Positions 1 through 6,716 of a DNA stretch of 21,356 bases are shown piece after piece (within the stretch, counting starts at the first letter, position 1; each line of letters begins with the position of its first letter). Both the position numbers and the translations under genes were made by a program. Origin of the DNA: Candidatus Bathyarchaeota archaeon (lineage in GTDB: Archaea > Thermoproteota > Bathyarchaeia > RBG-16-48-13 > GCA-020355125); the NCBI GenBank assembly GCA_026014905.1, contig JAOZHK010000194.1:1-21356 (forward strand). Direction: 5' to 3'. The notes beneath the pieces are model-generated. The model was not told the origin of the DNA and did not search any database. It was given only the letters and a program-made list of their open reading frames with translations.

Positions 1-923
1 CCAATCCACCGAGATTCAACACATGTCTTCACCGAGGTGTTGAGGGTAGGATACACTTTCCCAGGCACATTCACCAAGATTCGTGACAAGCCTGGAGCAC
101 AAGCCACGGGGCAGCCTGCACAGCCTACCAATTTTTGTGGATATTTACCGAGATAGAGATCCAGTTGTGGCTTCACGATGGATTCGACACGGGCCCCACA
201 AAGATCCACTTTCGCGCCCTTTTGAGAGATGAATCGCTGTGTTTCTGAATAGACTTCGAGAAATCGATGGGGATCTGCAATATTCAGAGGCAGAGTTCCG
301 TGCACCACAATAGCTTTCAGGTTTTTGGAACCCATGACAGCACCAAAACCGCCTTGCCCAGCGGCGTTCTCTGTTTCATTTGCGATAATCGCGATCCGTG
401 ATAGATGTTCGCCTGCGGGTCCGATCGTGATCGCTACGGCGTCTGTCCCATGTTCTTGCAATAAGAGTTGCTGGGTGCTATACGTATCAACACCCCAAAG
501 TCGGGATGCATCTCGAACTTCAACCATGGAATCATGAATCCAGAGATAGATCGGGTGTTCTGCTCGTCCCATTAAGATGATGCCGTCATACCCTCCATAC
601 TTTAACATGGCACCCCAGTGGCCGCCCATTGAGCTCCGTGTATATCGAGGCGTCGGATAGACCTGAGGAGCGATCCCTCCAAACATCACGCGGCCTGATC
701 CTGGTGTTGCAGTGCCTGTGAGAGGACCGGTCATAATGATGAGACGGTTTTCTGGATCGAATGCATCAATTGTTGGTGATAGCTCATTCCATGCAATCTG
801 CGCAGCTATTCCTCGCCCTCCTAAAACGTGTTTAGCGTATTGCATGGTATCTTCATTAGTAAATTGAAGGTTAGTGAGATCTGCACGCAGGATCTGACCC
901 GCCCAACCATATACGGATGTCAT
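1..923 (-). CDS. Aldehyde:ferredoxin oxidoreductase (AOR family), partial at left edge
   Basis: Reading the minus strand from the ATG at 923 gives 307 codons open to the window edge, so this is the N-terminal half of an enzyme that is usually about 600 residues. AOR-family enzymes oxidise aldehydes to carboxylic acids (some members reduce acids or aromatic CoA esters) with a tungstopterin and one [4Fe-4S] cluster, passing electrons to ferredoxin. Visible family marks are the N-terminal GWAGQILRADL segment, MTGPLTGT (64-71), the SSMGGHWGAMLKYGGYDGI block (97-115), and Cys268, Cys271 and Cys275 in CAGCPVAC, three of the four cluster ligands; the fourth lies off the edge. GGAGG sits 8 bases before the ATG, inside the end of the ferredoxin gene. 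The ATGA overlap implies translational coupling, so the pair is probably one complex. The aldehyde substrate cannot be read from this part. Confidence 0.9.
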   Translation of the reverse strand, partial: MTSVYGWAGQILRADLTNLQFTNEDTMQYAKHVLGGRGIAAQIAWNELSPTIDAFDPENRLIIMTGPLTGTATPGSGRVMFGGIAPQVYPTPRYTRSSMGGHWGAMLKYGGYDGIILMGRAEHPIYLWIHDSMVEVRDASRLWGVDTYSTQQLLLQEHGTDAVAITIGPAGEHLSRIAIIANETENAAGQGGFGAVMGSKNLKAIVVHGTLPLNIADPHRFLEVYSETQRFISQKGAKVDLCGARVESIVKPQLDLYLGKYPQKLVGCAGCPVACAPGLSRILVNVPGKVYPTLNTSVKTCVESRWI

Positions 924-1423
924 TCTTGCTTCCTCCGAGTGGAAACATAAGTTAATGCGGTAACAGGGCAGAATGCGACACATTGGGGGGCGCCATCACA
1001 GAGATCACATTTCACATAGACTCCTCGTTCCTTGTTAGCTCGAATAATGAATCCTTTCTGATTCCAGGGACATGCTCTCGCACAGGCACCACACCCAATA
1101 CACTTATCTGTCGCGATTACTCGTGCCCCCGTTTGCTCATCTATGTACATCGCGCCCTCGACGGGACAAACAATGTAACATTCAGGAGCAAGGCACTGAT
1201 GACAGACCTCAGGTTGAAAGAAGGCAGTAAATGGATTGCGTGTTACATGAAGTCGCGAAAGTGCAAGATGAAATACTTTTTCATGATGTAACGAACAGAT
1301 AAGTTCGCAGGTTCGACATCCCACACAGAGTTCTGCATTTACGCCAATACTATCACTTTCTGGTAGGCGCTCAACGACATAGTTACGACGACCAGGAGCA
1401 TTATTTGTCAAGATCAATCCCAT
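920..1423 (-). CDS. Four-cluster 4Fe-4S ferredoxin-type electron-transfer subunit
   Basis: This 167-residue protein has four cysteine clusters typical of HycB/DmsB-like dicluster subunits: CVGCRTCELIC (33-43), CHQC followed by CYIVCP, CIGCGACARACP, and CDLC followed by CVAFCP. It can therefore carry up to four [4Fe-4S] centres. It has no signal peptide or membrane segment and should be cytoplasmic. Its TGA stop overlaps the ATG of the downstream AOR gene (ATGA), so it is most simply the electron-transfer partner of that oxidoreductase; similar pairs occur with AOR/BamB-type enzymes. No clear ribosome binding site precedes the ATG at 1423. A TATA-like element lies only about 24 bases upstream, consistent with a leaderless transcript. 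The family is clear; the physiological electron acceptor is not. Confidence 0.88.
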   Translation of the reverse strand: MGLILTNNAPGRRNYVVERLPESDSIGVNAELCVGCRTCELICSLHHEKVFHLALSRLHVTRNPFTAFFQPEVCHQCLAPECYIVCPVEGAMYIDEQTGARVIATDKCIGCGACARACPWNQKGFIIRANKERGVYVKCDLCDGAPQCVAFCPVTALTYVSTRRKQE

Positions 1424-1442
1424 ACTTGAATAGGTTCTGTTG

Positions 1443-1451
1443 ATTATAAAT
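1443..1451 (-). promoter_or_regulatory. TATA-like box for the ferredoxin/AOR operon
   Basis: On the minus strand this reads ATTTATAAT. Its centre is about 24 bases upstream of the ATG at 1423, the distance expected between an archaeal TATA box and the transcription start, so the message would be leaderless or nearly so. It overlaps the left arm of an inverted repeat at 1448-1479. Confidence 0.5.
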
Positions 1452-1479
1452 AGCTATACGTGTACCGAGAAAGCTATTT
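1448..1479. promoter_or_regulatory. Inverted repeat overlapping the operon promoter, candidate operator
   Basis: AAATAGCT at 1448-1455 and its exact reverse complement AGCTATTT at 1472-1479 are separated by 16 bases, with centres 24 bases (about two helical turns) apart. The left arm overlaps the TATA-like box of the minus-strand operon. A second dyad, TCAGTA/TACTGA with a 6-base spacer, follows at 1487-1504. A dimeric regulator binding here is an inference. Confidence 0.4.
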
Positions 1480-1631
1480 CACTGGGTCAGTAAGCATATA
1501 CTGAATGCACACTCACTTACTATATACGATATTAGTTAATCCTGTTGAATCGTCAATGTCAAATCGAGCAATAACTGGGCATTTCAATCGGGGTAGAGTA
1601 GGCATTAATCATTAACAAATCCACCCATAAG

Positions 1632-1639
1632 TTTTATAA
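1632..1639 (+). promoter_or_regulatory. TATA-like box for the corrinoid protein/methyltransferase operon
   Basis: TTTTATAA lies about 57 bases before the ATG at 1693. This predicts a transcription start near 1660 and a leader of about 30 bases. It is the best TATA match in the divergent gap on this strand. Confidence 0.45.
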
Positions 1640-1692
1640 CCTTTTATTAGTGAAATATGGCAGCAATTCATAACCAGAAAACGTGACGTTAG

Positions 1693-2343
1693 ATGAGCGA
1701 TTATATAGAAAAGCTACATGAAGCTGTATTAAACTATGATATCGAGAAAGCTGAACAGGTTGCTACTGAAGCATTGAAAGCAGGTGTAAATCCTTTAGAG
1801 GCTATCGAAAAAGGATTATCTGCAGGAATCCGGGAAGTAGGTGATCGCTTCCATCGATTCGAAATTTTTCTTCCACATTTAGTATTAGCCTCTGACGCGG
1901 CAACTGCAGCGATGAATGTTCTCATAAAAGCTATTCCGAAGGACCAATTAAGTGCAGTTCAGCGTGGACGCATCATCGTTGGGACTGTAGAAGGCGATCT
2001 CCATGACTTGGGTAAGAATGTTGTCGTGATGATGTTGAAGGCTGCTGGCTTTGAGGTCTTTGATTTAGGAAAAGACGTAAAGACCGATACCCTCGTTGAA
2101 CGTGCACAGGAATTGAAAGTCGACGTGATAGCGGTTTCCTCTCTCATGACCACGACTAGACCCTATCAACGTGAATTGGTGGAAGAGCTCGAACGCCTCG
2201 GTCTACGAGACCAATTCAAAGTTATTGTGGGTGGAGGACCGGTAACCCAGGAATGGGCTGACAACATCGGAGCTGATGGCTATGGTCGCGACGCATTAGA
2301 GGCCGTTGCTGAAGCCAATCGTCTCCTCGGAATCCAGGACTAG
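1693..2343 (+). CDS. Methyltransferase cognate corrinoid protein (MtmC/MtbC/MttC family)
   Basis: This 216-residue protein matches the usual size of methylamine corrinoid proteins. Residues 1-85 form the helical cap domain (HEAVLNYDIEKAEQVATEAL), and residues 92-214 form the B12-binding Rossmann domain. The base-off/His-on motif DxHxxG is present as D102, H104 and G107 in VEGDLHDLGKNVV. It is followed by the SSLMTT and VGGGPV segments that line the corrinoid. It should accept a methyl group on Co(I) from a substrate-specific methyltransferase and hand it to a second methyltransferase. It stands 27 bases ahead of an MtmB-family gene, so the two are probably co-transcribed, and it is the only corrinoid protein in the window for three MtmB-like enzymes. 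It ends in TAG. Which of MtmC, MtbC or MttC it resembles most cannot be settled by eye. Confidence 0.92.
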   Translation: MSDYIEKLHEAVLNYDIEKAEQVATEALKAGVNPLEAIEKGLSAGIREVGDRFHRFEIFLPHLVLASDAATAAMNVLIKAIPKDQLSAVQRGRIIVGTVEGDLHDLGKNVVVMMLKAAGFEVFDLGKDVKTDTLVERAQELKVDVIAVSSLMTTTRPYQRELVEELERLGLRDQFKVIVGGGPVTQEWADNIGADGYGRDALEAVAEANRLLGIQD

Positions 2344-2370
2344 GCAGAATCTAAACTAGCAGGTGATTAC

Positions 2371-3744
2371 GTGATCGAGTTTATAGAGGTAGCTGAACGC
2401 GCACGATCAGGACCACGAGTTGACGAAAAAGACTGGAACATGAAGCTATTCAAGAAAATGCAAGCACTGACTAAGGAGTATAATTTAAGCTGTCAGGGTG
2501 TTGACGAATTTATCAACACGGATAATAGTATTGCTGACGCAGCATTCCAAGCAGCCATCGATTTTATCGTGGATATGGGTGCATTCTGTATCTCAACCAA
2601 CCGAGTTATCAAATTCGACGAGAACGAAGTTAAACAAGCTATTCGTGAAGCTCCAAATCAAGTCCACATGGGTGAAGGTCGAGATGCTCGGATATTCAAA
2701 CAAGGAAAGATTGATGGCAACGAACCCATTAATATCAATCCTGGACACCATGCGCCTTTCACAGAAGATAATGGCTCTCTCGTCGTGAAGAATTTTGCCC
2801 AAATTCCTCGCACCGACTTCATCGAAGGTTTTAACTTCCCTGCCGTCGATGGACGGGACTGTTATCATCAACCCTTCGAAGCCTATGCCGCTATCCGTGA
2901 AATTGCATGGATGCGAGAAGGCGTGCGAAAAGCAGGGCGACCGGGCTTAGCCATCGTTCTCTACCCAATTACAACCAAAGCCTCCTCACTCATTGCTCCC
3001 ATGAATCCCCAACTAGGCTTACGACCCACCGATGGACTGCTCATGTCAACACTCCCTGATGTAAAAGTTGAGTACGACCATATCACTACAGCCATAGTAT
3101 ACAGTAGTTATGGCTATTTCTCCGTTAATGGAAGCTTCGGTATGGCTGGTGGATTTTGTGGTGGTCCTGAAGGTGCCATGATTGAGGGCATCGTCCGACC
3201 TATAATTGGGTATATGTGCTATGGAGACACCTTACACTACTGTGGCGTCGAACACATCGGGTATGTGATGGGTGAGCGTATCATTCTTCACCCTATGAAT
3301 TGGGCTCGATCCGTTGTCTATCAAGCGATTAACCGCAATTCCAACCTTATCTATATGGACTGGAATATCACGTGTTCAGGACTCTGTACAGAAACAGCCC
3401 TCTTAGAAAACGCAGTCCGCAGTATTGAGGCAACAGTAAATGGTGCTGCTCTCTATGCCCCGCGCGTCAGTCGGGCCCGCATGAATGCGGGACAAACTCC
3501 TTTAGAGCCCGAATTCATGATCGAAGTCTCCGATGCAACGCTCAACGCGGGGTTAAAACGGAAAGAGGCTGGAGAAATTTTACACAAAATAGCTGCGAAA
3601 CTCAAAGGTCGCGATCCCGAGATCGGGAAAACGATTCACGAATGCTATGATCTAGTCCACCATAAACCTAGTCAAGAGTATCACACCATCTACCAGAACG
3701 TGAAAAACGACTTGACTCAACTAGGTCTAGACTTTTATATCTAG
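2371..3744 (+). CDS. MtmB-family methylamine methyltransferase homologue lacking pyrrolysine (paralogue 1)
   Basis: This protein has 457 residues; monomethylamine methyltransferase MtmB has about 458. Shared landmarks with MtmB, by memory, are the N-terminal RARSGPRVDEKDWN, STNRVIKF (75-82), GEGRDAR, KAGRPG (187-192), GGFCGGPEGA (260-269), CSGLCTETALLE (335-346) and the ending GKTIHECYD. These enzymes are TIM barrels that move a methyl group from an amine to a corrinoid protein. Here the reading frame is uninterrupted. Val196 falls where MtmB1 has pyrrolysine 202, and Leu224 and Gly254 replace the glutamates at 229 and 259. His127 is shared with the two paralogues. The start is GTG, with AGGTGA at 2361-2366; the stop is TAG. 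It follows the corrinoid gene by 27 bases. It is probably a methyltransferase, but the substrate is unknown and need not be monomethylamine. Confidence 0.85.
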   Translation: MIEFIEVAERARSGPRVDEKDWNMKLFKKMQALTKEYNLSCQGVDEFINTDNSIADAAFQAAIDFIVDMGAFCISTNRVIKFDENEVKQAIREAPNQVHMGEGRDARIFKQGKIDGNEPININPGHHAPFTEDNGSLVVKNFAQIPRTDFIEGFNFPAVDGRDCYHQPFEAYAAIREIAWMREGVRKAGRPGLAIVLYPITTKASSLIAPMNPQLGLRPTDGLLMSTLPDVKVEYDHITTAIVYSSYGYFSVNGSFGMAGGFCGGPEGAMIEGIVRPIIGYMCYGDTLHYCGVEHIGYVMGERIILHPMNWARSVVYQAINRNSNLIYMDWNITCSGLCTETALLENAVRSIEATVNGAALYAPRVSRARMNAGQTPLEPEFMIEVSDATLNAGLKRKEAGEILHKIAAKLKGRDPEIGKTIHECYDLVHHKPSQEYHTIYQNVKNDLTQLGLDFYI

Positions 3745-3753
3745 ACCCCTATC

Positions 3754-3761
3754 TTTTTTTT
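3754..3761 (+). terminator. T8 run between the two methyltransferase genes
   Basis: Eight consecutive T residues follow the TAG stop of paralogue 1 by nine bases. In archaea, short T-runs in the non-template strand can end transcription. Here the run could give partial termination, lowering expression of the second paralogue relative to the corrinoid protein and paralogue 1. A GGAGG site for the next gene follows at 3770-3774. Confidence 0.4.
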
Positions 3762-3783
3762 AACTACTTGGAGGCTTTTTATT

Positions 3784-5256
3784 ATGATCAATCTTCTAGA
3801 AATCGCCGATCGAGCATACTCCGGGCCCCGGATGAATGAGAAAGCATGGAATCTTGGGCTCTTCCAAACCATGCAGAAACTTGTTGCCGAATACAACCTA
3901 ACGTATACTGGTCCAGAACAATATTACAGTGTTGATGATGACTATATCGAACGTGCTTTCCACGCAACCGTTCAATTTCTCGTTGAACGGGGTACTTACT
4001 GCGTCTCAACCAACCGCGTCATTCACTTTACTGAAGATGAAATTCAGACTGCTGTGAAAGCCGCGCCGTCTCAATTCATTGTCGGAAGCGGACGCGATGC
4101 ACGGATTATTCACAAACGTGAGATCGAAGATCGAAAACGAGTCAATGTCATTAGTGGCGGACATTGTCCATGGCCTCTTGATATTGCGCCGATGGCTCAA
4201 GCTGCCTATGCCCGCGTTCCATCTGGAGATATTATTGAAGGCTTTAATTTCACTTCTATTGACGGGTATGAAGTTCATGGCCTCCCAATAGCCGTATATG
4301 GCGCTCGTCGAGAAGCCGCGGTGATGCGAGAAGCTGTGCGAATGGCAGGACGACCAGGCATGGCATTCACACTCTATCCCATTTTAACTAAATCAGGTCC
4401 TTTAATTGCACCGATAGATTCTGAAACAGGATTACGGCGAACAGATGGGCTTCTGCTCTCAATCCTTCCAGATATGAAAGTGGAAGCTGATTACATCGCA
4501 ACTGCTCTGGCTTACGAAGGCTACGGGGGATACAAGGTCAATGGTGGCTGCTTCTCTGTCGTTGGAGGCTTTTGTGGTGGTATTGAAGGGGCCATGATAG
4601 AGACCATTGCTAAAGCAATCACGGCATGGATCGTTTACCGCGACGTTTTTCAATACCAATGTGGAGTTACCGGATCAGAAAGCCTCACCGCGAGATGGAC
4701 ACCCCTCATGGAACGTGAAGAACGGAAAGCTCCCCGATTTACCGTACCAATCTGGCCAACCTATGTCGTAAATCGTGCGTTAGCTACATATACAAACATC
4801 ATACGTTTTGGTGGTTTCGGTGGCGGTGCCGGAGTCGGTGGAATGGGCAGTGAATCAGAACTACTCAATATTGCTAAAAACACGCTAATGAGTACACTAC
4901 TTGGCGTCAATTTAGCCTGTACAACCGGTCAAAACCCCACCCCCTATCATGTTGAATTCAAAGCTCAGGTTGCAGATGCCGTCGTAAAAGCTCACATTCG
5001 CAAAGAGGAGCTCCCAGATCTTATCCATACACTCGAGGACGCAGTTAAAGCTCGGTTACGCGGTAAATCCAGTATTGGATACGGTGACCGTCGAATGCTT
5101 GCCTATAAAAACTTCGACCAATACTTCAAGCCCATGAAGCACCTATTCAACTTCTCCACGCAAACGCCAAATCCCTCCCTCATCGCCAGCGCCAAGAACG
5201 CGCAAGCGACATTAATGGATCTGGGGCTGGATCTTGAGGCCGCTGCGATTCAATAG
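3784..5256 (+). CDS. MtmB-family methylamine methyltransferase homologue lacking pyrrolysine (paralogue 2)
   Basis: This 490-residue protein is collinear with paralogue 1 through the first 270 residues: RAYSGPRMNEKAWN, STNRVIHF, GSGRDAR, MAGRPG, TDGLLLSILPDMKVE and GGFCGGIEGAMIE. It then diverges: the CSGLCTE segment is replaced by a glycine-rich stretch, FGGFGGGAGVGGMGSESELL (342-361), and the C-terminus is longer. Thr196 aligns with the pyrrolysine of MtmB1, Leu224 with Glu229 and Gly255 with Glu259. His127 is kept. There is no internal TAG and the stop itself is TAG. GGAGG lies 9 bases before the ATG. It belongs to the same transcript as the corrinoid protein and paralogue 1, 39 bases downstream. 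The stop directly abuts the stop of the convergent MtrH gene. A corrinoid-dependent methyltransferase role is inferred; the substrate is unknown and may differ from that of paralogue 1. Confidence 0.83.
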   Translation: MINLLEIADRAYSGPRMNEKAWNLGLFQTMQKLVAEYNLTYTGPEQYYSVDDDYIERAFHATVQFLVERGTYCVSTNRVIHFTEDEIQTAVKAAPSQFIVGSGRDARIIHKREIEDRKRVNVISGGHCPWPLDIAPMAQAAYARVPSGDIIEGFNFTSIDGYEVHGLPIAVYGARREAAVMREAVRMAGRPGMAFTLYPILTKSGPLIAPIDSETGLRRTDGLLLSILPDMKVEADYIATALAYEGYGGYKVNGGCFSVVGGFCGGIEGAMIETIAKAITAWIVYRDVFQYQCGVTGSESLTARWTPLMEREERKAPRFTVPIWPTYVVNRALATYTNIIRFGGFGGGAGVGGMGSESELLNIAKNTLMSTLLGVNLACTTGQNPTPYHVEFKAQVADAVVKAHIRKEELPDLIHTLEDAVKARLRGKSSIGYGDRRMLAYKNFDQYFKPMKHLFNFSTQTPNPSLIASAKNAQATLMDLGLDLEAAAIQ

Positions 5257-6168
5257 TTAGAAGATTTTATACAGCGGATGCTGGCGATGGGGTCGAATCC
5301 CACGCCATCTACTATCATAGGCAATAAAGGCATCAACCATTGCACATGCTGGAAAGACGTATTCCGCATATTTAATGGGGCCATATAAAATGAAATCCGC
5401 TCCAGATGCGATAGGAAATGCATGGGCAGCTGCAATACCCGCATCAAACGCATGACTCCCTAGCTTCCGCAATTCTCTCCACGAATATATTGCATTAGAG
5501 GGGGCACACCCCGCAGGTAACCCAAATTCATTTTTCACGACGTACACCGTCCGTGCTGAAGTCCCAATAGATGGAGCGTCAAGGACAGCAGTATCAACGA
5601 TAACATTCTCGATACCCGCTGATGCTGCAGCTGCCAGTAATTGTTGACCTCGCTGATCATTTAGAATACGTATTCGTCCTTCGACACGCGGGTCGCGAGA
5701 GTTAAATGCTAAAATAACAGCGGATTTCACGTCAAGATCCCGTAATGCTGTAATTTCCGCGGGTTTTACATTCTCATCGATGGAGTTATAGATGGCTCGA
5801 TCTAACAATCCAACTTCGCGACAATGTTTGATTGCTGCAAGCCGTACCTCTGGGGCAGGACCATCGACAAGAAAAGGGCGATCCGAGCAGGCTGAGACAA
5901 AATCAATGTAGCGGATGAGTGCTTCTGCTGTGGATCCTACAATATCGATTATGGCGGGATTTCCGGTTTTTTCCGCGATCATTTCCTGATTTTCGAGTAG
6001 TGACTCTGCAGCTATCGAATCGAAAATTCCTTTTTTTGCATCCGATACAATTTTATGTCGTTCATAGAAAATGCTACCTATCAAAGCTGTCGGGTTCTCA
6101 CCAGGTTGACCTCCAATTCGAGTAGCGCCTATTTGGACAATTTTTTGGGTTTTCTCAAACGTAAACAT
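5257..6168 (-). CDS. MtrH-family methyltransferase (corrinoid to tetrahydropterin/folate)
   Basis: The family signature GGQPGENPTALIGSIFY appears near the N-terminus, and the TIM-barrel pattern of MtrH follows (IIDIVGSTAEALIRYIDF, FLVDGPAPEVR, AVILAFNSRDP). In methanogens MtrH is the soluble subunit of the membrane Mtr complex that exchanges methyl between tetrahydromethanopterin and a corrinoid. Homologues outside Mtr complexes sit beside corrinoid proteins and methyltransferases, as here, and are thought to pass the methyl to or from a tetrahydropterin or folate. No other Mtr subunit is visible. I start at the ATG at 6168 (303 residues) because GGAG at 6178-6175 lies 6 bases upstream; a GTG at 6180 would add four residues. 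GcvH is 46 bases upstream on the same strand. The gene faces the methyltransferase operon end to end. Confidence 0.88.
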   Translation of the reverse strand: MFTFEKTQKIVQIGATRIGGQPGENPTALIGSIFYERHKIVSDAKKGIFDSIAAESLLENQEMIAEKTGNPAIIDIVGSTAEALIRYIDFVSACSDRPFLVDGPAPEVRLAAIKHCREVGLLDRAIYNSIDENVKPAEITALRDLDVKSAVILAFNSRDPRVEGRIRILNDQRGQQLLAAAASAGIENVIVDTAVLDAPSIGTSARTVYVVKNEFGLPAGCAPSNAIYSWRELRKLGSHAFDAGIAAAHAFPIASGADFILYGPIKYAEYVFPACAMVDAFIAYDSRWRGIRPHRQHPLYKIF

Positions 6169-6200
6169 CTTGTTCTCCACATATAGCGTTTCATTAAGAG

Positions 6201-6208
6201 CTAGCTAG
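6201..6208. repeat. (CTAG)2 between gcvH and the MtrH gene
   Basis: CTAGCTAG lies in the 46-base gap. It is one of several tandem CTAG copies at gene junctions in this window. Confidence 0.6.
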
Positions 6209-6214
6209 TTTCAA

Positions 6215-6634
6215 TTAATGGCTTTCCTTAGTTAAAAGCTCATCAAGAAAGACTGCATACTCGGTTGCCTTTAATAACTTGGGTTTCTCTTCCGCAAGTT
6301 TACTTGGTCGGATAACAACGATCCATCCTTGGTTGTAAGGATCTTGATTCACGAGTTCAGGATTTAACGCTAAGCTTTCATTCACTTCGACGATTTGCCC
6401 GGACAGCGGAGTAAAGATCTCTGATACTGCTTTTACCGATTCTGCAGTGCTGATAATATTCATACGTTCAACATTTACTTCGCGTTCAGGTAGATCTATA
6501 AACACAACCTCATGAAGACTATTTTGAGCATAATCAGTGATCCCGATCCTGACTCCATTATCCTCTATTTTAATCCATTCATGTTCTTGTGTATAGTACC
6601 TGTCCTCGAGAATCGTGAACTCTCTGACCTTCAT
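6215..6634 (-). CDS. gcvH: Glycine cleavage system H protein (lipoyl carrier)
   Basis: This is a full-length H protein of 139 residues from the ATG at 6634. QEHEWIKIEDNGVRIGITDYAQ is the usual N-terminal half, and STAESVKAVSEIFTPLSG carries the lipoylated lysine (Lys68). VNESLALNPELVNQDPY and GWIVVIRP complete the hammerhead fold. H proteins shuttle the aminomethyl group between the P and T proteins, and also serve as lipoyl carriers elsewhere. No gcvP, gcvT or lipoate ligase is in the window. The partner here is an MtrH-family gene 46 bases downstream. A TTG at 6652 would add six residues and is less likely. The identity is firm; the role next to an MtrH enzyme, whether one-carbon exchange with a shared folate/pterin pool or something else, is inference. 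Confidence 0.93.
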   Translation of the reverse strand: MKVREFTILEDRYYTQEHEWIKIEDNGVRIGITDYAQNSLHEVVFIDLPEREVNVERMNIISTAESVKAVSEIFTPLSGQIVEVNESLALNPELVNQDPYNQGWIVVIRPSKLAEEKPKLLKATEYAVFLDELLTKESH

Positions 6635-6673
6635 TGCAACATCCGTCCCCAAGACAATGATGACTTCTCATAT

Positions 6674-6681
6674 CTAGCTAG
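6674..6681. repeat. (CTAG)2 between the HMG-CoA reductase gene and gcvH
   Basis: CTAGCTAG occurs in the 82-base gap between the HMG-CoA reductase stop and the gcvH start, as in other gaps of this window. Confidence 0.6.
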
Positions 6682-6716
6682 CAGCAGAACATAAGAATTA
6701 TGGTTCATTTCCACAA

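Noticed and set aside
983..1291. 102-codon plus-strand frame opposite the ferredoxin gene
   Set aside because: It is antisense to a gene with four textbook 4Fe-4S motifs and has no recognisable content.
2371..3744. Assigning the three methyltransferases to the MttB (trimethylamine/glycine betaine) family
   Set aside because: The N-terminal motif, the AGRPG segment, the GGF-GG-EGA block, the length of about 458 and the GKTIHECYD ending fit MtmB better; MttB-type landmarks were not found.
5280..5310. tRNA-like GGTCGAATCCCACGCC sequence
   Set aside because: It lies inside the MtrH coding frame and no acceptor or anticodon stems can be drawn around it.
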